Part shown: positions 10,370 through 20,815 of the stretch, piece by piece | How the letters are laid out: the number at the start of each line of letters is the position of its first letter | Position numbering within the stretch: position 1 is the stretch's first letter | Assembly: GCA_910592205.1 (NCBI GenBank) | Contig: CAJVPJ010000442.1 | Span: forward strand, 1 to 24,981 | Direction: 5' to 3' | Length of the DNA stretch: 24,981 nucleotides | Origin: Paraglomus occultum | Lineage: Eukaryota; Glomeromycota; Glomeromycetes; Paraglomerales; Paraglomeraceae | The notes under the pieces: model-generated | Seen by the model: only the letters and a program-made list of their open reading frames with translations | Told to the model about the DNA's origin: nothing | Database searches by the model: none | Position numbers and translations under genes: made by a program

Positions 10370-11119
10370 TTATGCATAGTCATATACGCTTTGACTAGAC
10401 TCATCCGGAAGTAAAAGATTTGACAAGGCCATTACAGATGGACTTTTACTATTTGGTTTAGAATTCCTTTCAATAGTAAAAGTATTTCCGCTTGCTCCTG
10501 AATTTAGTCCGCCAAAGTTGCTATTATTATTACTATTATTGACACTGTTGATACTGTTGAAATTATTGACACCAGTCATCCCATTCGGCCCTCCTCCTCC
10601 TCCACCACCACCACCACCACTACTACTACTACTACTGCCGCCAAAATACAATGATGAAGAAGGCTCCCATCGTCCGTTAGCCAATCGACAAAGCTGTGCG
10701 GCTGCAGCAACTACCTCGGGATCAAGTTTTGCTTGTGATAATGCTGCATCGACTAGAGTGTTTATATCAAACACAGAATTATCGTATGCTAAGAAGGTAG
10801 ATTGTGATTGCGCAGAAACCGATAATGCAGGTTTGTAAATGTGATCGGATGGAGACGATAATTTCGTATGAGAGGAAGACAGAGTAGGAGAAGAGGAAGG
10901 CGTGGATAGGGAGGGTGAGGACGAAGGTGAAGAAGAGAGGTGAGGAGGAGTAGCAGTAGGCGGGAGGTGCGAAGTTGAAGTCAGCGAAGAGGAAGTTGGA
11001 GTATGTAGGACTGAAGAGGCAATAGAAGTGTTAAATGAAGAATTCGACCCTGCTGGCTGTGCGTGAGGTGAGCGAATATCGGGTTGTGGGAAAACTCGCG
11101 TTGTGTAAGAGTTTGCCAT
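10370..11119 (-). CDS. Ser/Gly/Asn-rich low-complexity protein of unknown function
   Basis: A single-exon frame of 249 aa starting at MANSYTTRVF and ending YDYA-stop (10372-10370). I do not recognise the family. Residues 24-92 are Ser/Thr/Pro-rich (probably disordered and phosphorylatable), 161-177 is a poly-Ser then poly-Gly run encoded by AGT and GGT repeats, and 184-211 is Asn/Ser-rich. Two islands look more constrained: 108-152 (FDINTLVDAALSQAKLDPEV, then AAAAQLCRLANGRW, probably helical) and 226-245 (SPSVMALSNLLLPDE, a short amphipathic motif of the type found in fungal regulators). No signal peptide, membrane span or zinc-binding pattern. A regulatory or scaffold role would be a guess. 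A strong donor-like AAG|GTAAGC begins 10 nt past the stop, so a 3' UTR intron or a longer isoform is possible. Confidence 0.6.
   Translation of the reverse strand: MANSYTTRVFPQPDIRSPHAQPAGSNSSFNTSIASSVLHTPTSSSLTSTSHLPPTATPPHLSSSPSSSPSLSTPSSSPTLSSSHTKLSSPSDHIYKPALSVSAQSQSTFLAYDNSVFDINTLVDAALSQAKLDPEVVAAAAQLCRLANGRWEPSSSLYFGGSSSSSSGGGGGGGGGGPNGMTGVNNFNSINSVNNSNNNSNFGGLNSGASGNTFTIERNSKPNSKSPSVMALSNLLLPDESSQSVYDYA
10591..10637. repeat. GGT/AGT trinucleotide run encoding poly-Gly and poly-Ser
   Basis: On the coding (minus) strand a block of AGT codons is followed by GGT then GGA/GGC codons, giving about seven Ser and about ten Gly in a row. Near-perfect codon repetition indicates repeat-slippage origin and likely length variation between strains. 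Confidence 0.85.
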
Positions 11120-13754
11120 TTTAGCGTTGTATTCAATTCTCCAAGTAATTGATTATTACTGTCGGTATACTTTATGACCAACTGAATGAGATAAACCAAT
11201 TCCCCGTTGATAGAGTCTTTAAAGAAAAAAAAAGCAAACCGAGACTTTACAAAATCTGTCGTCTTTAGCGGCCCCTTATTTAAAGAGGGTTGATGTGTAT
11301 TTTCCAACAGGAAGAGTATGTTCCTACAAAGTTCTCGGTAAATTATGTGGGAATAATGAGTTTTTTTATAGTTACTTTTTAGAAACTGGTCTTCTCTGAG
11401 ATAGTAACGATATTAGGCAATTATAAATGTAAACAGTTTTTTGATTTATGATGGAGAGAGTTGCGTTGTTGAAAAAAAAAAAAAGGGGAAGAAGAAAAAA
11501 ACGGTAGTGCACACAAAAAAAAGAAGGTCTTATAGCGATCCCGTAGTTTACGTCAGGGATTCTTCCAAAGGCAACTTGTGTATTCGATAGAGATCTTCGC
11601 AACGACTACAGCACACATTGGGAGTCCTAATAAACAGTTACTTACTCAATTGAATGCGATAAATATGTTACATACAATAACCATCATACTCGTGCAATGG
11701 TCTGACCCAATATGGGAGGACGGCTGACGTATTGTTCCGGCTTGCACGTGGAGTCGTTTCCGTTTCAGATAGTTGTGGAATGGTTTCGAAAAAAAACTAT
11801 GTTTGAGAACTGTTTATAACCCGTTTTATAAGGATGGGATGATAATAATAAAACGGGGGAATAAAAAACCAGTGTTTTGTTGAGCAAAAAGTACAAGTAG
11901 ATGAGCAAGAGCATCAATGGTGATGGGGGGGCTGTAAAAGAATGATGAACGTCTGAAGGGAAATGTATTGATAAAATGAGTTAGGCATGTGTCGATCTTT
12001 GAGTGAGGAGTGGTGAGGAGTATAGGTGAGGTGATGGTGAATGGCGGAGGGGGGGAGGAGGCGATTATTACGATATTGAATGTTTGTTGCCTATTTACTG
12101 AATATTTGGGTAATGGTTTTAATATTAATGGCTTTGCTTGTGTTTTTTTTTAAACCGAGTCATTCTGAGATTATTTCGATAGTTGAATATTGAATCGCCG
12201 ATGACAAGGTTAATTGCTCGGAATTACTTTCATAGTCGATAGTTGCACTGCATCGTTACCGCATTACTGTTTATGTTGTTGATACACAATTGAAACGACA
12301 CATTCGAGTAAATCAGATGAAATTTATCAATAACGCTTTATTGTTCCTGTTGGTTTATCAAATATGCACCTGCATCTATAACTCAACTATATAACATGGG
12401 GTAAATGAACATAGCATAGTAATAGTAATAATGTCATATCGATATATCATACCACAAAAGGACGTCAGGGGTGCAATTGTTACACATAACAATAAGCTAT
12501 TGTTATGTTTTCGTTATGTATTAACTGGTTTTGAATGAGGCTTTTTCTTATACAAAGCTAATCATTAATTGGACCAAACAAGCAAATTGTCTTACTTTTT
12601 AAAATAAACAATAAAAAATAGCATTTGCGTCAACACAATTGAGAGAGTGTGTAATGATGTAATATTTTGGGGAAATACAAGGAACTTTCTAAAATGTACG
12701 CACTATGTGGATGATTTTAAGATAAATCCAGTTTTCAATGGTGTGTGTTTATGGTTAACAAATCTCGTGCCTTTATACTACGGACAGACGTAAACAGTCA
12801 AGTTTTTCAAATTTGGAAACGTGTTAATTTTGTCCCTTGCATTTGGAATATTTATTGCCACACGTAGTAAATGCGCGTCAATTTACGCAACACTCGCATG
12901 ATTTTTAAAACTTGAAAATTTAAATGCAAATCAAAGTATAGGTATGTACCTCTTTACTGCTAGCCCAATCTTGCTTATAATTTGATAATTTCAGATGACA
13001 AATTATCAATATAACACGATTTTAGATAGCTTACATGTTTACCTGCATTGAAATACACCTTTAAATTTTTATAGTAGAGCAAGTAGTTTTTGAAACAAGT
13101 AAATAATATTCGCATAAGAATAAAGCATGTATTTTTTTTAGCGGTAGCAATGATTACAGCGAGTGTTTGGTCTTTCACTATGTAGTCAACCCGGTTATAA
13201 ATATAATACGCGAAATAATCCCCCTTTTGTCTTTTGGCATATTGACTTCTCGGGGCAGGTGACATCCAAATTCGTTGCGAATGATTGTTTTAGCTCCACA
13301 GGTAAACGACCAAGTCGTGGTTCGATTTAAGAGTATCTATCTAACGATATTTCGTTCCTGTTTTATTTACAACCGAAAAAAAAAGAACAGCAACAATGGA
13401 AACCATTGTAATAAACATGTAATGATATAATAATAACAATAATGATGATAAATGATAATAATAATAATAATAATATTTCGTAGTACACAGAACCGCAGAG
13501 AATTCAGGCAAAAAACCGATCCCGCGATCCGAGTACATAATATATATTTGGATAACTAAAATAACAAATTTACATAGCATATGAAAAAAAAAAAAAAATT
13601 CGATAAAAAAACAAAATGCATCGATTACACACTGATCACGTATGAAAACAACACATTCATCTCTAAAAATTTGATCATAAAATTAATCATTCTATCCTTC
13701 TTTTTCAATCACCACGTCTATTTCCACCAAAAAAGAAACTCTCCATCCTTTTTT
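11120..13754. other. Gene-free interval with homopolymer and G-rich tracts
   Basis: No coding sequence I can support. It contains a G-rich stretch (about 12001-12063, many GGTGAGGAG-like runs and a run of 7 G), an AAT/ATG simple repeat (about 13426-13475), A-runs (11471-11484, 13584-13597) and otherwise AT-rich sequence. The left end should hold the promoter of the Ser/Gly/Asn-rich gene and the right end the 3' UTR of the SAP-motif gene. Confidence 0.45.
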
Positions 13755-15586
13755 TTACGCCTTCATCTTGGTAAACAGCATGCTCTCGTAAAAAGCAAAC
13801 AAACCCACGACTGTGGCGCCCACATAAACAACAACATCAGGTATGTATTGACGAACATCTTCACTCCAATCAAGATTCCCCGAGGAAACAGCCAACATCG
13901 CGCCCTGTGCCACTGCAAACGCGAATGGACTGTATGATAGCCGAGACGGTTCGAAATTGAAGATATAAGAAAGCAAATACGGGACAACGACTAGGAAAGC
14001 AAAAAAGTTTAAAAGCGGACGCCAGAACTGGTGCCAGTCAATAAGAACTGAGAGGTCGGGACCGGGATAATAAGAATCGTCAGAAGTTGGATCTAAGATG
14101 GCCTTTGGTGCAACAAAAAATTAGTCGGTTTTTACAGATACGTAAATCATAGAGTTACATTGATAAACGAATTGTATACTTACATCTGATTTCCACTCAA
14201 TCGCAGAATATAAAAATATCAATATTTCTGTAGCCAAAAAGACTTTAACTAACGACTGGGCATCTGTTACTTTCTATTTAAAAAAAAAGAAAAATATTAG
14301 TTAATTTAATTATTTCTCAACATCGTGTTTACACGTAATCTCCCGTTTTTCATGCCATATCATACCCTCACGACCCTTCATTTCTCCCATTCACTTTTTC
14401 ACACATTCATGCCCCTTAAGTAAATCAACGAACCTGCCGCATATTGTCAGCAATACGTCGAGGTGAATTCACATTTAGGTAACTTTTTAGCAATTCCAAT
14501 GGTGATACTTTTGTCGGCTCGGGTTGTGTTTCTGTATCCCTAGGAATTGGCGTCAATTGTGAATTTTCTACTACTGATGGTTGTGGGGGATATGGAGTTG
14601 TTTCTCTCGGAACATCTTGAATTTCCTGTATTAATGTTGGTTTAGATTCAAGTAAGGAAAACGACCAATTCACTTGCTTTTGTGATGAACATGGTTACAA
14701 TTCATTAGGCAATTACCTGCTTCTCATTAATGGATGTCTGGAGACCTTCAGTTCTTTGGAAAAAACAAGACAAAAAAAGAGTACAAGTTTAGTAAATGAA
14801 TTGTCAAGCCAAGTGTTGCTATGAATAAATTACGACAAATCATGCCAAATTACAAAAATTATGACAAATTACGACAAATTACACCAAATTACGACAAATT
14901 ACACTAAATTACGACAAATTATGACAAATTACAACAAATTACAACAAGTTACACTAAATTACGACAAATTACGGCACATTGCGACAAATTACGGTTCTGT
15001 AAAAAACTTCCTTGAACCAAGTATCACTACACGTCTCTTCCTTCCTACCTGTTTCCATTCACCGCTTCCTGGTGTGTTTGGGAAGAAAAGGTGCGACCAG
15101 ACCGACGAGTTGCCGGCGAAGCGTCTTCCGTTGCGTGATTGATGGTCTGTTGATTATAGTATAACCTGATTAATTAAGTGACGTAATGTTAATAAATGTA
15201 TAAAGGTTCCTTTTAATAATTTAAAATGATATCCAGTGTTCTAATGAATTATGCTGGGCAATTAATTACTCTTATGACTGAGTTAAAACAAAAGTATATA
15301 AAGCACAGCCCCTCCCTCATTCAACCCCTCCCGCCAACTCACTTGATCCTGCTCTCCAAGTCAGATTTCAAACCGGATGTGTCCAAACCCAAGGAGGAAG
15401 CAATATCTGTAGATGTAAGGTTTAACGTTTATTATTATTACGTCTAGTACTTGTTTTCGTTGTTTGCCTGCTCTCAAGACATGTTTACGGTAAGGTTTTA
15501 TACTTACCAATCAGCTCGTTCTTCTTTTTAGCTCTCAATCCGTTAATTGAGAACGGAGGTGGGTTAGATGCGGTTGTTGGAGCCAT
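13755..15586 (-). CDS. SAP-motif multi-pass membrane protein, 7 exons
   Basis: A conserved-looking fungal protein of unknown function: an N-terminal SAP-like helix-turn-helix motif plus a C-terminal membrane region. Exons 15586-15508, 15406-15343, 15165-15049, 14753-14717, 14625-14434, 14273-14184 and 14102-13755 give 927 nt, 308 aa, with every phase consistent. The SAP motif lies at about 17-48 (KKKNELIDIASSLGLDTSGL, then KSDLESRIK). A Thr/Ser/Pro-rich linker (55-140) leads to SPRRIADNMRQ (153-163). Predicted spans are about 172-188, 223-241, 251-266 and 281-303; the hallmark IDWHQFWRP (214-222) precedes the second. It ends KMKA. I recall Ascomycete proteins of the same architecture without an assigned role. 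The 5' end of exon 3 was set at 15165, because that acceptor alone joins exon 2 (phase 2) in the frame that continues into exon 4. Organelle location cannot be read from sequence. Confidence 0.8.
14827..14995. repeat. 11-bp minisatellite inside an intron of the SAP-motif gene
   Basis: About 15 tandem copies of an 11-bp unit close to ACAAATTACGA, with drift at positions 9-11 (ACG, ATG, ACA, ACT). It fills most of the 295-nt intron between exons 3 and 4 (15048-14754); the other introns are about 80-180 nt. The plus-strand open frame across it (about 14861-15142) is an artefact of the repeat running into exon 3 in antisense. Confidence 0.9.
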
Positions 15587-17059
15587 CTATGGTCTGTGGT
15601 TGTACGTTGTAGTGGGAAACAAGTGTAGGCGATTGGACAAGACTGCGTTCGAATGAACTTTTCTACGTTCTGCTGCGAGTAGAGTAACTCTGATTATAAT
15701 AAAAGAACGAAGCGTAGATTATTACGGTTGTGAAAAGAGCAAGTGAACAGGAATAACGCTTTTGTTTTTTGGGGGGGGTGTGAGGCGAATGGGACGATGC
15801 GGATTTACGTAACACAGCATTAGCAAAGTATCGAGTAGTTACGGGGAATCGAGTAAATTTGGCTGTGAAAAGCGACATGTCGCACTGCATGTGATCTTTG
15901 TTCTATATAACATCTACTTTAAACTACAAACAATATGATTAACAATACAGATTCGATGTTAATGTAAATTAGGTTTCATAAGTGCTAACTGTATATGTCA
16001 TTTGAGTATATATGATAGGTATGTGCGTACTTACTGGTTCTTAATAAAAGTATAACCCGCTTCACAAAGCAATACTAAACAAGACCGTTTATACTTTTAT
16101 TCGAAAACGTTTGGCTTGGCTTTCACTAACCTACATTTGAGGAAATTTTTTTAAATTCTAAATCTTTTTAATTGGACGGGCTTTTTTTTTACTAGCGAAA
16201 ATATTATTACATCATCGCACATCACATTTGTATGTTCCACAAACCGTTGCCGATTTTTTTTCCTTTCTTTTTTTTCCCTAATCCTAATGTTCCAACGACT
16301 ATCAAACATTTAAATCAATTATATTACATTAACGTATTCCATCATCTTTGAATTCGTGCTAGCCGAAAATTTTGTGATTGCATCCTTACGATTGTAACCA
16401 GTTTTGATGAAAAAAAAAAAGACATCCATTTCTGAACGTGGAGTTTTGAAAGTGTCATTTACAGCACGGGATATTTATCAACCTGTCTTAGAGCCCGGTA
16501 TGGAATAATGGAAATTTCGGCACACTTGTGCGACACATTTCCCCTTACTTGCTCAGTTGCAGCGAATTAAAAGACAATATTTTTTTGGAGTGACACTGCG
16601 CTTATGACAATGGAGAGTTCAGTTCGAGCTTGGACTGGTTTTTTTTTGATAATATTGATCATGCAATTTCTTCGCCCTCAAAATTTGCAGACGATCCGCA
16701 CATTTCGTCTTGCCAATAACAATTTCCCTGCTCAATATTTAAGTTGTTTCTTTCGTTTTGCGTAGACTGTACATTGGTAAGTTCAGCATGAAATGGAAGA
16801 GCGCAGTCGAATTACCGCTTAATCGCTTAAATTTCATTATTATACTATAACTGTCACGAGGAACTTTTTGTTCACAACGAGATGCTCGCTAAAAGTCCAA
16901 TTTGAGCACTACGGCAACGATTACGAATATTCGTCGCTGCGCGTACACTGCTCTCGACTTTGAGATCATTATACAGTTTTGTATTATATATGATCTATTT
17001 ATATTGAATTGATGATTGGTTCACTCATTTTTATAATAAGAAAGAGACAAATGACCTCG
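15587..17059. other. Gene-free AT-rich interval
   Basis: I see no supportable gene on either strand. The left edge is the upstream region of the SAP-motif gene. A run of 8 G at 15771-15778 and several T-runs (16182-16190, 16254-16262, 16638-16645) are the only structure noticed. Confidence 0.4.
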
Positions 17060-18141
17060 CCCGAGCGCGTTAATGATATCTGACAAATCATCGCTTGTTG
17101 TGAAAATAGATTAAAGATTTGCTCGCAAAAACAATCGGCGACGCACTCGGGAAAAATCCGAATCAGTACTTGCGGTCATAATATTGTCAGAAGTCTAATA
17201 ATAGTCGTAAATCAGCAACTAATAATGACCCATAACCGTTTATTTGTCCCCTGAAGAAATTATTTCGACGAAATCAGAATGTAGCAATAGAAGTTGCTTC
17301 GTCATGGATGTACGTGTAATCCAAAGGTAAAATTCAACATAACGTGGTTCCTAGACGGGACGAACTTGTCAAAATATACTTATACATATCCCAGAAAATA
17401 CAAGTTTTGGCATTTTTCAAGGCAAGAAAAAAATTTTCAATGTTTCTCGTCGACTCGAAATTATTACCAACTCGTATCAACAAGACTAGTATACCACGTC
17501 TGTATACGGAGAAATATAACTGGTAACACTGTCGTACGATGTTTTTAGTTGTATATACAATGCGATTATCTCCCGCTCCAAGTCTACAAGAAGAGATTTT
17601 TAAATGCTCCGGGGCTAACATGTATGTATTGTGTAGCCTGCAACATAAAACATCTTTAATATTGACAAGATGTTGTCATACATTTCACACTGTTGACCCC
17701 CCAGATCGAACCTATCTCATATAGACTTTTTGTTGAAATAAACACTGTGGTTTAACTAAAAAAATTATAATATTTTTGCGCATCGAAGAAACGCCCGCAA
17801 TTCGAGACATAATAAATCACCGGGGTAAAAATATGAACTATTGCCTTAAATTCAGGATCTGCGATCGGGTAAAAGTAATAACGGGGCCGTAAGTACAGCG
17901 CTTTAAACTCCGCTGTCGTGTTACGCATATTACATCAAATAATCTTAAATTTTCGGTTGGCGGCGACAGGAGTACACTACTACGGTTATTATGATGCTTC
18001 GATATAAAAGAAACCTTGCGCGACTATATCGACGTGTGAATTATTACCAACATGCAAGCGTGTCGATTACCCATCGGATCAATAGATTAATTATCGCTGA
18101 CATTGCGCTTAAATGAAACAACACAAATGAGCTATGAGAAC

Positions 18142-18150
18142 ATATAAATA
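18142..18150 (+). promoter_or_regulatory. TATA-like element of the proximal secreted-protein copy
   Basis: ATATAAATATACCAT lies about 138 nt upstream of the broken reading frame's ATG and is conserved almost base for base with the intact copy. The following leader, including ATTCAGTTGTTT and CTTCAATCACC, is also conserved, so the promoter of this copy may still work although the coding frame is broken. Confidence 0.45.
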
Positions 18151-18279
18151 TACCATGGACTGATCAGAATTTACAACAAAAAGTTCTGCAACCAAACGAT
18201 TCAGTTGTTTGTCAGTCTTCAATCACCATCATCACATTAACCCGCCCCCTTTTACTTATCCAAAGCCGAATATTCGAGT

Positions 18280-18617
18280 ATGAAGATTTCTGCAATTTTA
18301 TAACGGCTCTAAGTATGGCTCTTCTTGCAAATGCCGCACGGGGACCCCCGAATGCACCCCCACCAAGAAATGAAACACGTGATCATTCTTTCGGGGGGCC
18401 ATTTATTAGGCGAGATGGCAGAACTTTCTTTGCTGGTCAATTCTCCCTTTCCAAGCGAATTTATTGCACACCAGAAGCAATGTGCTGTTCAGCACGATGC
18501 GTGTGTAGCTGCTGCGGGACGAAACCTGATATTCCCAACGCTGGAGTTTGTGATACGCAACAAACAACTTGTGAACTGGGTCCCCCTGTATATGAATTAA
18601 AATTTAGATTACTATGA
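18280..18617 (+). pseudogene. Broken copy of the small secreted cysteine-containing protein
   Basis: Paralogue of the intact gene at 23599. Relative to it, a T-run in codons 6-7 is one base shorter, which brings a TAA at 18301-18303 after seven residues. One extra base near 18440-18455 shifts the frame, and one base fewer near 18514 restores it. The original stop is replaced by GAATTA, so the frame runs on to a TGA at 18615-18617. Between the second and third indels the frame reads a spurious Cys-rich peptide. A Met at 18315 opens a 100-codon frame but lacks the signal-peptide n-region and the correct central part. Either a dead duplicate or, less likely, a site of sequencing errors at homopolymers. 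Confidence 0.8.
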
Positions 18618-19315
18618 TAGGCGGAAAAATAAAAAGTATGTAATATAAACATGACCTCATCATCTAATTTGAAATTGATCCTGATATTGTAATATTGGAA
18701 CAAGTTTAATCCTTGGATGTAAGTAAACCGCCCCAATATTATCGATAACAATGTTGCATAGAAAAGTTTTGAAACGGAAACCTTTCTTCCAATAAAATAT
18801 TGTTCCAGATTCTTTAGACCAATATGCTCACCAATTCCAGTAATATTATCATGTGAATTACGTTTTCCGTATGCCAAAGTGTTAGATTTATAATCTCAGG
18901 AAGTAAAAAACTTCTCCTGAACCCTAATACTAAATTCCAGCGACGGATTAAAAATTTGGCATTCGGTGATGGGACATTTGGTGGGGTATGGCAAGAAATC
19001 AACATAATCAAACCAATACATATTATAAATGACACTATATCGAGAACTTAACTTTATAATGACAACAAAGCATGGCATGCATGGTTAACAACTGTCATTA
19101 TATGTTTAATATATTAATTTTTGTTTGTGTTATGTTTTGTAAAGGTTTTTAAAAAGCAGCTTTCCCTACTGCAAAGTTTTTGTCTAAACTAGTTAACTTG
19201 ATAAACTTGCTTAAATTTTTTCTTAAAACTGGACACACGTAAAGGTCAAGCATTTAAACAAAACGTTATGATGGATTTTCTGCTTACATTTTTTATTATG
19301 TTAATCTCGTTATAT

Positions 19316-19564
19316 GTTAAACGGGTCCGTATCATTTCACCGAAAATTATTTCACCGACGTAATATTTCACCGACAATCATTTCGTCGACAATCATTTCA
19401 CCGACAATCATTTCACCGACATATTCACCAACATTATTTCGAAATTATCCTTTTTTGGCAGTGTTGTCGGCGAAATGATTTTCGGTGAAATGATTGTCGG
19501 TGAAATGATTGTCGGTGAAATCTTACGTCGGTGAAATGATTTTCGGCGTTATGATCGTTAAACG
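19316..19564. mobile_element. Foldback/MITE-like element with an 8-bp flanking repeat
   Basis: Two arms of roughly 95-105 bp are inverted copies of each other, with a spacer of about 40 bp. Each arm is itself a tandem array of a 15-bp unit close to ATTTCACCGACAATC (left, about 19331-19430) or its complement (right, about 19466-19550). The element body 19324-19556 is bracketed by the direct repeat GTTAAACG (19316-19323 and 19557-19564), which looks like an 8-bp target-site duplication. That length is typical of hAT-type transposition, but the outermost few bases of the arms match imperfectly and no transposase is present. It sits between the two copies of the duplicated block. Confidence 0.75.
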
Positions 19565-19629
19565 ATGTGTGTTACTCAAATTTAGTATATCACATTACGC
19601 AGCACATCTTCACATCAAGTTTTGGAGCA

Positions 19630-20560
19630 ACAGTTGACGAAATTAGACGAGAGCTGAAAAACAATTAAGAAAGAGGAAACACTGAAGGAGTTTAAGGAAA
19701 ATTTAAAAAATTGAGTTAATAGTTACTTTCAAAAATCTGGGGAAGGAAAATACGTTAAAAGAATTAAAGGAAGCTGCAGGGGACTTGAAAAAGAAGATTG
19801 CTGGAGAGATTGAAAAACAAATCTAATTGCGTGTTACTTATTTAGAGCATCGTTTTGCCTGTCAAATTTGTGCTCCATACGTTTATTGAATATTAGTCCG
19901 AATCGAATAACTATAATCAATAATTAACGCGCATGATATAGTCGTTCACACGTAGTACAAATCGCACAGTATCAACAATTGTATAAACACATTCTGATAA
20001 TGCGGCAAAATCTATGTCACAACTTTGATTGAAAAAAGTGTCGAGATATGAAGTTTAATTTTTTGTAGCAAAAATTGCGTATGGTCTAGAGATGAAACAT
20101 TTAATATTTGGAAAATTCGCTGACAACATTCGAACTTGAGCTAAAATTTACAGATAATTGGGCTTTACTATAACTATGCGCAGGGAATTTAAACCGTTTT
20201 TTCATTCGTGTCTTCGAATTAGGACCGCGACCGACACTGTAACTGTCGTTGGTTCAGTCACCGTAAATTATTACGAAACCATTGTCCATCGATCGTATCG
20301 CCAAAGCCATCGACGTAGGAGAGAAGCAAGTCCAGACCAGGATTAAGAGGGCACAAAATGTTATTAACGCGACTACAGCTTATATGCAGCTTTCTTCCAA
20401 GTTACTCGGTAAAAATTAAAAGTTTTTGCCTGTCTTCATTTACGTACACGCATAATTCACTCACAACGCTCTTACAAAATTATCTATAGAACCCTCTGGT
20501 GTTTGGACGTGATGATAGAGTCTTCTTTAGTATGCTGAACCGTACAGTAGAGTAGCCTAA
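19630..20560 (+). pseudogene. Remnant of an unknown helical protein gene
   Basis: Several short coding-like pieces lie in line but in mismatched frames. A Lys/Glu-rich amphipathic stretch (about 19665-19714, EETLKEFKENLKN, then stop) is followed by LKELKEAAGDLKKKIAGEIE (about 19759-19818, ending in TAA 19825-19827). A 50-codon open stretch (20267-20419) contains IAKAIDVGEKQVQTRIKRAQ. A plausible intron (GTAAAA at 20410 to TATAG at 20489) then leads to NPLVFGRDDRVFFSMLNRTV (20490-20549), with a stop at 20553-20555. The phase across that intron is off by one. I do not recognise the protein. Coiled-coil or amphipathic helices dominate. Confidence 0.35.
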
Positions 20561-20815
20561 ATTTTCATACAGTCTAAGCAAAACCTCGCTAAATCAAAGG
20601 TAAGTTCTCAAACATTATATTAAATTTACCCCGATAAACCGAATTTCTTAACATTTCTCCCGATCACACTTCGGTTTAACAGAGTTCACTATGTACCTTG
20701 TTTGTCCGTTTTGCATTTGGAAACGTTCACGGAATGTATGAAATAAAGCGTCCGCACTTTTGGCTCGACATGATAACAATAAATTATTTTGGTTTATCTA
20801 CATTCTTGTTTATAA

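Larger units (their letters stand above)
17060..19080 (+). repeat. Duplicated block, proximal copy
   Basis: Direct-orientation partner of the block at 22.71-24.44 kb. Matching landmarks: ATAATATCCGACAAACCACC-type sequence near 17074 (partner near 22725); ACATAAAACATCTTTAATAT at 17643 (22961); GATCGGGTAAAAGT-type near 17863 (23160); GATATAAAAG near 18000 (23300); the secreted-protein gene; AACATGACCTCATCA at 18649 (24012); and TCGAGAACTTA near 19039 (24401). This copy has about 300 extra bases (17290-17630). The block limits are approximate because they were read by eye. Confidence 0.75.

Noticed and set aside
10518-10838. Plus-strand frame rich in Leu and Pro
   Set aside because: Antisense of the Ser/Gly-rich gene; the composition is explained by complementing AGT/GGT repeats.
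13262-13335. Possible tRNA B-box (GGTTCGATTTA)
   Set aside because: The box lacks the CC of the consensus and no clover-leaf arms or A-box at proper spacing could be drawn.
14827-14995. Possible CRISPR-like array
   Set aside because: The units are 11 bp, contiguous, without unique spacers, and inside a eukaryotic intron.
14861-15142. Plus-strand frame of 93 codons with YDKLRQIMTN-like repeats
   Set aside because: Produced by the intronic 11-bp minisatellite plus antisense of exon 3 of the SAP-motif gene.
17334-17621. Overlapping open frames on both strands within the extra segment of the proximal block
   Set aside because: Frames on opposite strands cover the same bases, have no domain-like pattern, and no counterpart in the distal block.
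18461-18877. Minus-strand 138-codon frame across the broken secreted-protein copy
   Set aside because: It is antisense to a broken coding region and its downstream sequence; no homology pattern was recognised and the distal copy does not keep a matching frame.
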